64,000 bases of DNA from an uncultured archaeon (lineage in GTDB: Archaea > Nanobdellota > Nanobdellia > Pacearchaeales > GW2011-AR1), in contig CAIPOI010000006.1 in the NCBI GenBank assembly GCA_903866625.1, forward strand, positions 62,001-126,000, written 5' to 3'. Below, in pieces: positions 50,359 through 58,593 of this stretch. Position numbers and translations under genes: made by a program. A model generated the notes under the pieces. The model did not search any database, had not been told where the DNA came from, and saw only the letters and a list, made by a program, of their open reading frames with translations. The number at the start of each line of letters is the position of its first letter. Position 1 is the stretch's first letter.

Positions 50359-52386
50359 ATGCCAGAGAGCTTAGATCCTGGAGAATCTTGTGAAGAAATA
50401 AGAAGAGATTTTGGAAGGGAATTTGAAGAAGAAGTAAAGCTTTTCTTAGAGGAGAAATTTAGATTTGAAGCAGTAAAGAAAAATATTCATATAGCTCCTG
50501 AAGGAAAATCTAATGAAGTAGATGTCTGTGGTAGACGAGGAGATATTTTATTTGTATTCCAGTGTCGTGCTGCAGGAAGAAGGTCCAACCCAAATTTGAT
50601 AGAAAAGATTATGGCGACTCGAGAAAGAGCTAAAATAGTTTTAGAAAATTATAAAAATGTTCCTGAATATTCTTCTTGCAAATTTGTTGTTTTTGTTTTC
50701 ATCACTAAAAAGATTGATCTTCCCGATGCGCAAAAAAGACTCCTTGAAGAAGGTAGCCCAAAAATATGGTATGCTAATGAAAGTGTTTTAGAATATTATT
50801 CAGATCTATATGATAAAATTGGAGACTTTGCAGTTTATAATTTTCTTGCAGATTTCGGAATCAGACCTGATAAATCAGAACAAATGTATGTTACTGCTCT
50901 AAGGTCTAAACTTGGAAATTATAATGTTTATAGTTTTTACGTACGTCCAAAACAATTATTAAAGTTTTCTTATGTTGCCAGGAGAAGATCTAGTAAAGAA
51001 GATTTTTATCAAAGGATGCTAGAAAAATCCAGAATTAAAAAAATTCAAAATTATCTAGATTCGGGTGGCATTTTTCCAACGAATTTGATTATTTCTCTAA
51101 AATCAGGTGAACAAGAATTTCGAAAAATAAACTGCCCAGAGCTTCCTAGACATGTAGATATAGGAATTTTAACAATCAAAAATAGCTACAATGCTTGTTG
51201 GATTATAGATGGACAGCATAGGTTATATTCCTTTGCTAAATCCCGATCTAGAGCTATGGTTCCATGTATTGCTTTTAATAATTTATCTATAGAAGATGAA
51301 AAGAGTTTTTTTGTTTCGATAAATAAAAAGCAAAAGCCAATACAACCCGATTTATTGTGGGACCTTGCTGGAAAAATGAATCCCTCCAATAATGAAGAGC
51401 AAATAGAGTGGATTATTTCTAATATCGTAAGAAAATTATATTTTAGGGAGCCCTTTAAAGAGAAAATATACATACCTGTTTATGGTTCTAAATCCGGCAA
51501 GAGTATAAATATGGCTGCATTCTGTAATGGAATTTTAAATTCAAGAATATCTTTAGAAATTACACCCAATTGTGTAGGAAATTTAAATCCCCTATTTGCA
51601 AACATTCCTGAAGCAACAGTCAATAGAGTCTCTAGTGCATTAGAAAAATATTTTAATGGATTAAATAGTTTCTTAGGAGAACAATATAAGAACTTTATTT
51701 TTGGAAATGCCGGCATTCCAATAATGTTATATCTCTTAGAACCAATTATTGCAAGAATTGGTAAAATTCCTAAAATAGAAGATTTAAATAAATATATTTT
51801 TGTTATCAAAAAATTCTTTGAAGAAACTTACTCTTTGCCAGAACAAATAGACTCTTTGGGAAATGAAACAACAAGCGAAGGCAGTAGAAAAAATATGGCT
51901 AAACAAATAGGGGATTATATTAAAAGGGAACTAAACGACAAAGATTTTTGGCCAAAGATGGAAGAATCAGATTTCGTAAATGATATAATCTCTATGGAAA
52001 GAAGATTGGGTAAGCTAATTTCTAATAAATTGTCTAGTCTAACTACTTCATGGGAAACTCAGAGAATTTCTGAAGCAATCTATAAGAATGCTAGAAAAAA
52101 ATCTGAAGTAGATGGAACCGATCTTGATGAAAACTTTGATCTTGGAGAAGAGCTAGATATAATCAAACAAAGTAACAATTGGGAGGATATTTTTAAAAAG
52201 ATATTTATATGTGAAAGGGGTTTTAAAAGCAAGGAAGAATTAGATATCGCATTTCAATACCTTCGTAGAATTAGAAATCCAAAACTTCATGGTAAATCTT
52301 TTGTCCCGAATAAGGAAGATTTTGATCAATGTAAAATTTATATGCAAAAATTTGAAAAAATTATACCCCCCATAATTTCTGAATAA
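50359..52386 (+). CDS. DGQHR-domain protein with nuclease-like N-terminus and HEPN-like C-terminus
   Basis: A 675-residue protein. Residues about 25-130 look like a restriction-endonuclease fold (NEVDVCGRR, then LFVFQCRAAG; the usual (D/E/Q)xK is QCR here). The middle holds a DGQHR domain of the DndB type: IIDGQHRLYSF near residue 284 and FFVSINKKQKPIQPDLLW. The end has RRIRNPKLHGK near residues 638-646, an Rx4H pattern typical of HEPN ribonuclease-like domains. DndB-like proteins occur with DNA phosphorothioation; no dnd genes are seen here. It lies upstream of the HaeIII-type nuclease gene on the same strand. Confidence 0.72.
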   Translation: MPESLDPGESCEEIRRDFGREFEEEVKLFLEEKFRFEAVKKNIHIAPEGKSNEVDVCGRRGDILFVFQCRAAGRRSNPNLIEKIMATRERAKIVLENYKNVPEYSSCKFVVFVFITKKIDLPDAQKRLLEEGSPKIWYANESVLEYYSDLYDKIGDFAVYNFLADFGIRPDKSEQMYVTALRSKLGNYNVYSFYVRPKQLLKFSYVARRRSSKEDFYQRMLEKSRIKKIQNYLDSGGIFPTNLIISLKSGEQEFRKINCPELPRHVDIGILTIKNSYNACWIIDGQHRLYSFAKSRSRAMVPCIAFNNLSIEDEKSFFVSINKKQKPIQPDLLWDLAGKMNPSNNEEQIEWIISNIVRKLYFREPFKEKIYIPVYGSKSGKSINMAAFCNGILNSRISLEITPNCVGNLNPLFANIPEATVNRVSSALEKYFNGLNSFLGEQYKNFIFGNAGIPIMLYLLEPIIARIGKIPKIEDLNKYIFVIKKFFEETYSLPEQIDSLGNETTSEGSRKNMAKQIGDYIKRELNDKDFWPKMEESDFVNDIISMERRLGKLISNKLSSLTTSWETQRISEAIYKNARKKSEVDGTDLDENFDLGEELDIIKQSNNWEDIFKKIFICERGFKSKEELDIAFQYLRRIRNPKLHGKSFVPNKEDFDQCKIYMQKFEKIIPPIISE

Positions 52387-52455
52387 CCTGAAATAACATA
52401 TATGCTTTGATCCTAAGGCAATTAACCTTAAAAAGTTCGGATTCTTGAAGGAGAT

Positions 52456-53394
52456 ATGCCAAATAATGCCGAAAATGAAGTTGGTAGAGCTTTTGAATAT
52501 GTAACTATTCAAGAACTTATGAAAAATATTTCTTCAAGAGGGTTAGTTTTAAAATTAACCCAGAGAGCAATAGATTCTAATATTCGTGATAAAAAACATT
52601 TTGATAATCTAGACAAGGATGTACAAAACAATTTAGAAAAAGGTAGTCGTGCTTTCCTTAAATGGATTGAAAGTCAAAATTGGTTAAATAGTAAAACCGA
52701 GATAGAACTAGATCGCCTTCCAGATACTGCCGGAGTTGAAGGAGATCCCACCGATATAAGATTAACTCTAAAAGATACTCGCAATAGTAAAGAGATTAGA
52801 AATATTTCGATAAAACACCATCATAGCGCACTAAAGCACCCCAGATTACCTAGACTTCCAGACCAATGTGGAGTAAAAGATGAGCAATTAAAAAAAGAAT
52901 TTAACGAAGATATGGATAAGATTTGGGAAGAGTTTTCAATTAAAGCCAAAAATTTAGATCCCAAAGCAACAAAATTTAGTCAACTAAAAGAAAAAGACTC
53001 TGAATTTATTAATAAAAATATTTATGAACCTCTGTTAAAAAGAGTTTGTTTATTCTTAAATGAAAATGCAAATAATTCTATAAATGCTAAATCGTTTTTC
53101 AGTTTTTTAACGGGTAGTTTTAATTTTTATACTATAAAAAATGAGGAGGATAAAATTTTGATTAAATATTTTATAGATATTAAATCGCCAAAAAGTTTTG
53201 AAATAACTTATCCTTACAAGTCCATTACTACTTTTTTAATGGAGTTTGATAATGGTTGGAATTTAAGTCTTCGACTACATACTGCAAGCTCAAGTTTTAT
53301 AAGAAGTGGTAGACTTAATCAAAGTACGAAATTTGATGTACAATCTTTGAATTTAGATAAAGTTATAAAAATTGAGAAAATTATTAAGGAGTAA
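52456..53394 (+). CDS. Type II restriction endonuclease, HaeIII family
   Basis: A 312-residue protein resembling R.HaeIII, which cuts GGCC. Shared blocks as I know them: ENEVGRAFEYVTIQEL at the start and, in the catalytic region, PDTAGVEGDPTDIRLT followed by NISIKHHHSALKHPRLPRLP. The cognate methyltransferase gene is convergent, with an 11-base 3' overlap. Recognition of GGCC is inferred from family, not shown. Confidence 0.85.
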   Translation: MPNNAENEVGRAFEYVTIQELMKNISSRGLVLKLTQRAIDSNIRDKKHFDNLDKDVQNNLEKGSRAFLKWIESQNWLNSKTEIELDRLPDTAGVEGDPTDIRLTLKDTRNSKEIRNISIKHHHSALKHPRLPRLPDQCGVKDEQLKKEFNEDMDKIWEEFSIKAKNLDPKATKFSQLKEKDSEFINKNIYEPLLKRVCLFLNENANNSINAKSFFSFLTGSFNFYTIKNEEDKILIKYFIDIKSPKSFEITYPYKSITTFLMEFDNGWNLSLRLHTASSSFIRSGRLNQSTKFDVQSLNLDKVIKIEKIIKE

Positions 53395-54385
53395 TATTTT
53401 TTATATCTTCCATAATCTTCTTAGCTATGGCTTCTGCCAGTTTTACCGGAACTGCATTTCCAATCATTTTATATCCATCTGCAATATCATTATAATAAAA
53501 AATAAAATCGTCTGGAAAAGTTTGTATTCTAGCGCATTCTCGTACAGAAAGTCTTCTATAAAGATGCTCTTTACCTGGAACAAATATCCTCTTATTTTGG
53601 CTAATAAATTTCATTTTTGGAGCTTGTGGATGAATTGGAGCATGTCTCCCGCCTGCTTGAATAGTGAATGATTGTTCATCCCACCCGCGAACTCTATTTC
53701 TAGACATATAAATAGTAGAAAAACCACCATTCATGTATTCGTGGTTGGGTATTTCTAAATTAGAATTTGTTTTGTTTTTTTCTTTAGCGGGTCTTGGTTC
53801 TGGTAAATCTCCGATTGCTTCTCTTAGACTTATCAATCTTAAGTGTGCTGGTGGGAAATCAAATTTCTTTCCTAGTTTATTATGATAACCAATAACAATT
53901 ACTCTTTTTCTCTCTTGAGGAACTCCATAGAACTTTGCGTCTAATAATACAAAAGAAACCTCATAGTTTATTTTTTTAAAAGCTTCTATAATTTTCTGAA
54001 ATTCTCCATGGTGCATTGGAGAGAGAATTCCTGCAACGTTTTCGGCAAGGAAGAATAATGGTTGTTTCTTTTCAATAAGATTGATATAGTTATAGAAAAG
54101 TTTCCCCCGTGGATCATTTATACCGCGCATCGCTCCAGCTAAACTCCAACTTTGGCATGGTGGACCTCCGACAAACCCTATAACATCTGGAATTTCTTCA
54201 GATCTTATATCTTCGATAGACCTTTTGTCAATCTTAATCTTATGATTTTTCTCAAAGGTCTCCCAACAACCAGACCAATTATCGTTAGCGAAAGCTATTT
54301 TGAACCCGACATTAGTAAAACCTAGATCTAGACCGCCCGCGCCAGAGAAGAAAGATGCAATTAATAATTCTTTTTTTGATACCAT
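53384..54385 (-). CDS. DNA (cytosine-5) methyltransferase, likely partner of the HaeIII-type enzyme
   Basis: A 333-residue C5 methyltransferase, close to the length of M.HaeIII. Motifs in order: SFFSGAGGLDLGF (I), GFVGGPPCQSWSLAG with the catalytic Cys near residue 77 (IV), FLAENVAGI (VI), YGVPQERKRVIVIGY (VIII), RRLSVRECARIQTFP (IX) and MIGNAVPVKLAEAI (X). All are intact. It protects host DNA from the neighbouring endonuclease. Its 5' end is followed by the divergent AbrB/membrane region. Confidence 0.95.
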   Translation of the reverse strand: MVSKKELLIASFFSGAGGLDLGFTNVGFKIAFANDNWSGCWETFEKNHKIKIDKRSIEDIRSEEIPDVIGFVGGPPCQSWSLAGAMRGINDPRGKLFYNYINLIEKKQPLFFLAENVAGILSPMHHGEFQKIIEAFKKINYEVSFVLLDAKFYGVPQERKRVIVIGYHNKLGKKFDFPPAHLRLISLREAIGDLPEPRPAKEKNKTNSNLEIPNHEYMNGGFSTIYMSRNRVRGWDEQSFTIQAGGRHAPIHPQAPKMKFISQNKRIFVPGKEHLYRRLSVRECARIQTFPDDFIFYYNDIADGYKMIGNAVPVKLAEAIAKKIMEDIKNITP

Positions 54386-54392
54386 TATATTT

Positions 54393-54533
54393 TTAATCTT
54401 CTCTTATATTTAAATGTTTGGCCGAATTTTTTGTTACTTTTCCATAAATCAAATCATAAACAACCCTTCCCCAAAAGGCGCATAGTCCACCAATAAAAAC
54501 TCCTAGCGCAATAAAAGCTTTCCAGTGAACCAT
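54393..54533 (-). CDS. Small membrane protein, divergent from the AbrB-like gene
   Basis: A 46-residue protein read from ATG at 54533. It has one hydrophobic segment (WKAFIALGVFIGGLCAFWG) and a basic tail. A longer frame reaching 54599 runs through the operator sites and lacks a good start context, so the shorter form is preferred. It ends seven bases before the methyltransferase gene begins on the same strand. Confidence 0.55.
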   Translation of the reverse strand: MVHWKAFIALGVFIGGLCAFWGRVVYDLIYGKVTKNSAKHLNIRED

Positions 54534-54554
54534 GCAGGGGTTTATCATAAATAT

Positions 54555-54620
54555 ATTTGGTACCAAATGTATATAAACCTTTTGGTACCCAAGTAACAAC
54601 TATATAGTAGTATGGTACCA
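54555..54620. promoter_or_regulatory. Shared operator region with three GGTACC-centred sites
   Basis: Between two divergent starts lie three sites: ATTTGGTACCAAAT (54555-54568, a perfect 14-bp palindrome), a TTTGGTACCCAA variant (54581-54592) and TGGTACCA (54613-54620). Their centres are 25 and 30 bases apart. TATA-like elements lie between the first two sites (GGTTTATATAC, minus strand) and right after the third (CTTAAATAG, plus strand, 25 bases before the ATG at 54655). The sites could switch both promoters; the AbrB-like product is the obvious candidate (inference). Confidence 0.75.
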
Positions 54621-54654
54621 AAACCCTTAAATAGAAGTTTTCTTTAATATTTTT

Positions 54655-54816
54655 ATGAAGTTACAAAAACAATCTGTTGGAAAAATTGGTGATAGAGAAT
54701 ACCACAAATATGTAATTATCGTTCCAAACGAAGATATCGAAAAAGCAGGTTTTAAAGAAGGCGAAGAGTTAGTTGCTGAAAGCAAGAAGGGAGAGATAAA
54801 GCTGAAGAGAAGATGA
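54655..54816 (+). CDS. Small AbrB/SpoVT-like DNA-binding protein
   Basis: A 53-residue frame with ATG at 54655 and TGA at 54814-54816. KIGDREYHKYVIIVPNEDIE, then KAGFKEGEELVAESKKGEIK and the end LKRR have the swapped-hairpin beta pattern of AbrB/MazE-type DNA-binding domains. It overlaps the next gene as ATGA. Placed next to three palindromic sites, it is a likely autorepressor of both divergent units. Confidence 0.72.
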   Translation: MKLQKQSVGKIGDREYHKYVIIVPNEDIEKAGFKEGEELVAESKKGEIKLKRR

Positions 54817-55076
54817 TTAACAAAAAAGAAGGTTTAGAAAAAGTGCAAAGAAATATTGATCTTAACCTTGGAATTATGTTTGGATTAGTTTTTGGTCTTT
54901 TGGCGAGTATGTGGAGTATTCTAGTTTATGAGCTACTCTTAAAAAATTCAGATAATATCCAATTTTGGGCAGCAATTATTCTGACTATTTTGCTTCTTTT
55001 CTTCTTGGGTGTCGGTCTAAAAGAGCATATGATTTGGAAGAATTTAAAAAAAGATATAGAGCGATATTTAGAATAA
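54813..55076 (+). CDS. Small two-helix membrane protein coupled to the AbrB-like gene
   Basis: An 87-residue protein with hydrophobic segments near residues 19-41 and 50-68, a basic start and a charged tail (KNLKKDIERYLE). Its start overlaps the AbrB-like stop. With a regulator and a small membrane protein in one unit, a toxin-antitoxin-like or stress module is possible; nothing in the protein proves it. Confidence 0.65.
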   Translation: MINKKEGLEKVQRNIDLNLGIMFGLVFGLLASMWSILVYELLLKNSDNIQFWAAIILTILLLFFLGVGLKEHMIWKNLKKDIERYLE

Positions 55077-55087
55077 TAAATACCCAC

Positions 55088-55378
55088 TCACATCTCCCAT
55101 CTACCCACAGTTCTCATAATTATGCCTTCGCGAAGGCCTCGATTTCCAGTGTTATCTGAAATTCTGAAGGTATCATCACTCAAATCTATTTCAAGATTTA
55201 TCTTATAAATATTTCTTATTTTAGCTTTTCGCTTATCTTCTCCTTGGCCTGCTTGAGTCGAAAGAAATGCAACCAAGGTATCATCAACACGCTCAGGTCT
55301 TATGTTTGTGCTTATGAAAGATTTGTCTTTTTTGAGATCATAAGTAATTCTTATATAAGCATCATAATTTCTTGACAT
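55088..55378 (-). CDS. Hypothetical small protein
   Basis: A 96-residue soluble protein read from the ATG at 55378 (MSRNYDAYIRITYDLKKDKS); an in-frame upstream alternative start at 55393 is possible. It looks beta-rich, with SFISTNIRPERVDDTLVAFL and FRISDNTGNRG. Not recognised. Confidence 0.58.
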   Translation of the reverse strand: MSRNYDAYIRITYDLKKDKSFISTNIRPERVDDTLVAFLSTQAGQGEDKRKAKIRNIYKINLEIDLSDDTFRISDNTGNRGLREGIIMRTVGRWEM

Positions 55379-55499
55379 ATGAGGTTTTACCAATTTGCTT
55401 ATTTAAAAACAAATCCGATTACTTGTGAGTGATGATTAAATAAAACATCTTAAACCAAAATCTATAAAAATCCCTAAACCTTGCTTCTAATAACAAAAA

Positions 55500-55703
55500 A
55501 TGGGAAAAACAAAAGTTAATTGGGTCTTGACCCTTGTGATGTCTATAATTTTTGGTTCTATTGGAGTTGATAGATTCATAATGGGACATGTTGGGTTGGG
55601 CATACTTAAGTTAATCACATTTGGTGGCTGTGGAATTTGGTGGCTAATTGATTTGATTTTAATTGCCACAAAACATCCTTTTGAAGGCATTGAATGGATT
55701 TAA
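55500..55703 (+). CDS. TM2-domain protein
   Basis: A 67-residue membrane protein consisting of a TM2 domain: two helices with the DRF motif and glycines between them (FGSIGVDRFIMGHVGLGILKL) and the end block GGCGIWWLIDLILI. TM2 proteins are common in bacteria and DPANN without known function. Three bases later comes a DUF2752 gene, its usual companion. Confidence 0.9.
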   Translation: MGKTKVNWVLTLVMSIIFGSIGVDRFIMGHVGLGILKLITFGGCGIWWLIDLILIATKHPFEGIEWI

Positions 55704-55706
55704 TTT

Positions 55707-56033
55707 ATGTTTAAAGATAAATTAAGAAAATTAGAAGAAGTCCTAAGTTTATCTTCTAAGTATAGACCTTATATTTTTATTATAGTTTTGGGAATATTAT
55801 TTTTTGCTCCAATTAGTTTCCTTGAAAGTTCACCAGACCTTTCAATATGTCATCATCTTTTTGGAAAATATTGTTATTCGGTGGGTATTACTCGTGGAGT
55901 TTCTTCTTTGCTTAAAGGAAATATTCAAACAGCTTGGAACTATAATCCCTTATCTTTTCTAGTTTTATTAGTAATGTTAACCCTAATTATATTTGACTTA
56001 GTCAAAATTTTTCGACCTTTAATTTCTAAATAG
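55707..56033 (+). CDS. DUF2752-like membrane protein
   Basis: A 108-residue protein with two to three hydrophobic segments. CHHLFGKYCYSVGITRGVSSLLKGNIQTAWNYNPLSFL fits the DUF2752 layout (Cys pair, G-x-T-R, then a lone G before A and N-P). DUF2752 genes often lie next to TM2 genes, as here. Confidence 0.8.
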   Translation: MFKDKLRKLEEVLSLSSKYRPYIFIIVLGILFFAPISFLESSPDLSICHHLFGKYCYSVGITRGVSSLLKGNIQTAWNYNPLSFLVLLVMLTLIIFDLVKIFRPLISK

Positions 56034-56039
56034 AAAATC

Positions 56040-56318
56040 CTACTTTTTACTTCCAACATAAACCTTCTGAACTTGGAAGCTCTTATAAATTCCTTCTAAA
56101 ATATCTGTACCTGCATAACCTGCAAGTAGACTTAAGCGAGTATCAAAATTAAAAATTATTCCAACAAAAATTCCTATAACAATTGCAATTAATACTGTTA
56201 TTGAATAATAACCCCAAATTATTCGTCTACGCAAAGATAGTGCTTTAAGAAGTCCAACAACACCCCTAGTTAATCCTCCAACCCCACCAAGAATTGCCGA
56301 TAAAAGTAAAGTCTCCAT
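56040..56318 (-). CDS. Hypothetical small membrane protein
   Basis: A 92-residue protein with Gly-rich hydrophobic segments (LLLSAILGGVGGLTRGVVGLL, near 3-24, and YYSITVLIAIVIGIFVGIIF, near 36-56). Not recognised; the pattern of short helices resembles small holin-like or phage-type membrane proteins, without proof. Confidence 0.6.
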   Translation of the reverse strand: METLLLSAILGGVGGLTRGVVGLLKALSLRRRIIWGYYSITVLIAIVIGIFVGIIFNFDTRLSLLAGYAGTDILEGIYKSFQVQKVYVGSKK

Positions 56319-56589
56319 GTTTCACTCTTTTAATTTATATTGGCGAAAGTATTATTTAAAGGTTTCTTATTAGGATCTAGTTAAAATAGCATAAACTTTC
56401 TTGGGTTCTCTTTCTTGATAATCCTTATCCTAATTTAATGGTTGGTTAGTTGTTTAGCGTGGGTTTTAATTGAAAATCTAAGTCGTAGAAGTTGAACAAG
56501 TCTAAAGATTAAAAGAATATTGAATCTGGATAAATAAACATTACCAAAACATCTAAAAAGCTGGAAGCCATATTCTTACTATCAAAAAA

Positions 56590-56970
56590 ATGGTGAGAAC
56601 AAACCTTCTTGAATTTATCAAAGAAGCTCGCAGAAGGGGTTTTGATGATTATCAGATTAAAGAGCCACTCTTAAAAAAGGGTTGGCCTGTTGAAGAAGTT
56701 GATGAAGCATTTTATATTCTTAGGGAAAAAGCTAAAAAGATTTCTAATCTTGGAACAAAAACTAAAATTGAACTTTATTTAGATAATAAAGTTCTGAAAA
56801 TGCTTGAAACTCGTGCTAAGAAAAATCTTTTTAGTTTAAATGAACAGGTTGAAGATATTTTAAGAAGAAGTTGCAGTACAATAAAAAAGAATCATAATCT
56901 TGCAGATGAAAAGCTCGATGATAGTTTTATAACTATTTTTTCTAGAAGAAAGTGCAAGAAGAGTGGGTAG
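56590..56970 (+). CDS. Hypothetical protein with RHH-like C-terminal half
   Basis: A 126-residue protein. The first half (LLEFIKEARRRGFDDYQIKE) is a helical domain seen at the start of several DPANN and candidate-phyla proteins. The second half (KIELYLDNKVLKMLETRAKK, then FSLNEQVEDILRRSC) has the strand-helix-helix order of a ribbon-helix-helix domain, so DNA binding is likely. It ends two bases from the convergent xerA gene. Confidence 0.6.
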   Translation: MVRTNLLEFIKEARRRGFDDYQIKEPLLKKGWPVEEVDEAFYILREKAKKISNLGTKTKIELYLDNKVLKMLETRAKKNLFSLNEQVEDILRRSCSTIKKNHNLADEKLDDSFITIFSRRKCKKSG

Positions 56971-56972
56971 AT

Positions 56973-57800
56973 TTATAAGCTATCAAGAGGATTCTTAACC
57001 CCTCTTAATTGCTCTTGACTAATATGAGTATATATCTTTGTAGTTTCTACATTTTCATGACCAAGAAGCTGTTGAATGACTAATAGATTTGCTCCATTTT
57101 CTAAAAGATGTGTTGCAAAACTATGCCTTAATGTATGTGGAGAGACTTTTTTGTTTATGCCTGCTTTTCTTGCTAATCGTGTAATAATAGATTGTACATT
57201 TCTTTTTGACATGGGCTCTTTTTCTGAAAAAAGAAAAATATTATTTTGATTTTTACTAAGGTACCTTAGTAACTGCTTGCTTAATCCTTCTGAAATTTGA
57301 AATAATCTATCCTTATTACCTTTACCAGACCTAACCCAGCCAATATGCTGGTTTAAATCTAAATCCTTAACCTTAAGGTTAACTAATTCACTAACTCTTA
57401 GGCCTGAAGAATAAAGCATCTTAACCATTAACTCGCTCTTCTTAAAATCTGCTGCGCCTATAAGTGCTTTAACTTCCTCAACTGAAAGAACTACTGGCAG
57501 TTTCTTCTCTTTTTTTGGAACCTCTAGTTTAACATATATATCTGAACGCTCTACTACTCTTCTAAAGAAGAATCTTAAACTAGAGATGGCTAGAGACCTA
57601 GACTTCTTGCTGTACTTATCTATCAAACTAGCTGAGAAAGATTCCACACTATCAAGACTTATTGTTTCAGGATTATCAATTGATTCAAGAAAGGGTTTCA
57701 AAAAATAAGTATAAGAGCTTATTGTGTTTTCACTTAGCCCCCTAAGTTTAAGACGGGTTTTTGTCTTATCTAGATACTTAGCTACCTCTTCTTTTTGCAT
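56973..57800 (-). CDS. xerA: XerA-type tyrosine recombinase
   Basis: A 275-residue integrase-family recombinase from the ATG at 57800 (a GTG at 57824 gives 283). The SAM-like N-terminal domain is followed by the catalytic domain with all expected residues: R135 in SSGLRVSEL, K160, H222 and R225 in SPHTLRHSFATHL, H248 in QLLGHEN and the nucleophile Y257 in TTKIYTHI. Archaeal XerA resolves chromosome dimers at a dif site; integrase use is also possible. It borders the unusual 57.8-61.8 kb region. Confidence 0.93.
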   Translation of the reverse strand: MQKEEVAKYLDKTKTRLKLRGLSENTISSYTYFLKPFLESIDNPETISLDSVESFSASLIDKYSKKSRSLAISSLRFFFRRVVERSDIYVKLEVPKKEKKLPVVLSVEEVKALIGAADFKKSELMVKMLYSSGLRVSELVNLKVKDLDLNQHIGWVRSGKGNKDRLFQISEGLSKQLLRYLSKNQNNIFLFSEKEPMSKRNVQSIITRLARKAGINKKVSPHTLRHSFATHLLENGANLLVIQQLLGHENVETTKIYTHISQEQLRGVKNPLDSL

Positions 57801-57983
57801 GCTAAAACTACTAAGAAACCCCACTTTTTAAACCTATGCATCTAATCCACATTAGGCGAATGTCTTACACATAAATATCCTTTTTACGAGAAAAACGCAG
57901 AAATGGGCCTAATTTCGAAGAAAATCCTAGCAGTTAACCTGTATTGTGCGAAGGTTTAGGTTATTTTGGGAGTTTTGTAGAAG

Positions 57984-58220
57984 TTAAGGAAGAATTAGAT
58001 CTACAAATCTGCCATCAACTTGACTTAGAGGCCTCTGATCTTTAGGACTCTTCTCCTTAGCTGAGCTTTGTGCAAAGGCAAGCATGCCTTCTTTTGCTAC
58101 ACAAGCTTGACCGGTGTGATTGCAAGTAAAATCTTCAAGATTAGAATAGTTGCATCCTCTTGCAGCAACTCCTGAAATAAAAGTTCCTATGAAAGGGCAG
58201 TAATATCTTTTTGGGTCCAT
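57984..58220 (-). CDS. Small Cys-rich protein (I)
   Basis: A 78-residue protein with four Cys in the first 40 residues (YYCPFIGTF, ARGCNYSNL, FTCNHTGQACVAKEG), a plausible zinc or disulfide set. Not recognised. It is one of three short Cys-rich genes in a row on this strand; it and the third share an upstream sequence element. Confidence 0.6.
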   Translation of the reverse strand: MDPKRYYCPFIGTFISGVAARGCNYSNLEDFTCNHTGQACVAKEGMLAFAQSSAKEKSPKDQRPLSQVDGRFVDLILP

Positions 58221-58254
58221 AGAGTTTATATTTTAATTAGGTCAATTTTGAAGT

Positions 58255-58584
58255 TTATTTATGTCTTCCATTAAAGGGAGGTTGCGAAGGTTTTGTTAAA
58301 CCGTGAAAAAAATTATGAACCGACATAGAGTTTCTTGCAGCGACTTCTAAGGGTATTCTTGACTCAGAACCCTGATTTGAGCACTTAGGTGAGCTTGGTG
58401 CAGAATTACCTCTGTCAATAGCAGTCTTTAGAGTATAACCCCAAACGCATTCATTACCTAAACTAATAGTAGCACCCTCACTAGAACCTACATAACAAAC
58501 CCTGCAGGAATAAGCTGCTTTGTTTGGAAAGGTGGTATATCTCCAACATTCTATGCCGCAATGAAGTGGTTTTTTAGGAGCCAT
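58255..58584 (-). CDS. Small Cys-rich protein (II)
   Basis: A 109-residue protein with Cys pairs in the first third (LHCGIECWRYTTF, SCRVCYVG) and two later Cys (NECVWG, PKCSNQG). Not recognised. The C-terminal part is rich in Ser, Asn and Pro. Confidence 0.55.
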   Translation of the reverse strand: MAPKKPLHCGIECWRYTTFPNKAAYSCRVCYVGSSEGATISLGNECVWGYTLKTAIDRGNSAPSSPKCSNQGSESRIPLEVAARNSMSVHNFFHGLTKPSQPPFNGRHK

Positions 58585-58593
58585 TTTATAAAA

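Noticed and set aside
54534-54599. N-terminal extension of the minus-strand membrane protein to 54599
   Set aside because: It would run through two GGTACC sites and the TATA box; the ATG at 54533 gives a sound small membrane protein.
56319-56589. Structured RNA in the 270-bp gap
   Set aside because: I looked for paired arms and box C/D-like motifs and saw nothing strong enough; only an AT-rich promoter-like stretch near the right end.
57840-57870. dif site for XerA
   Set aside because: ACATT-AGGCG-AATGT is a short inverted repeat upstream of xerA, but its arms are only 5 bp against the 11 expected for dif, so the call is not supported.
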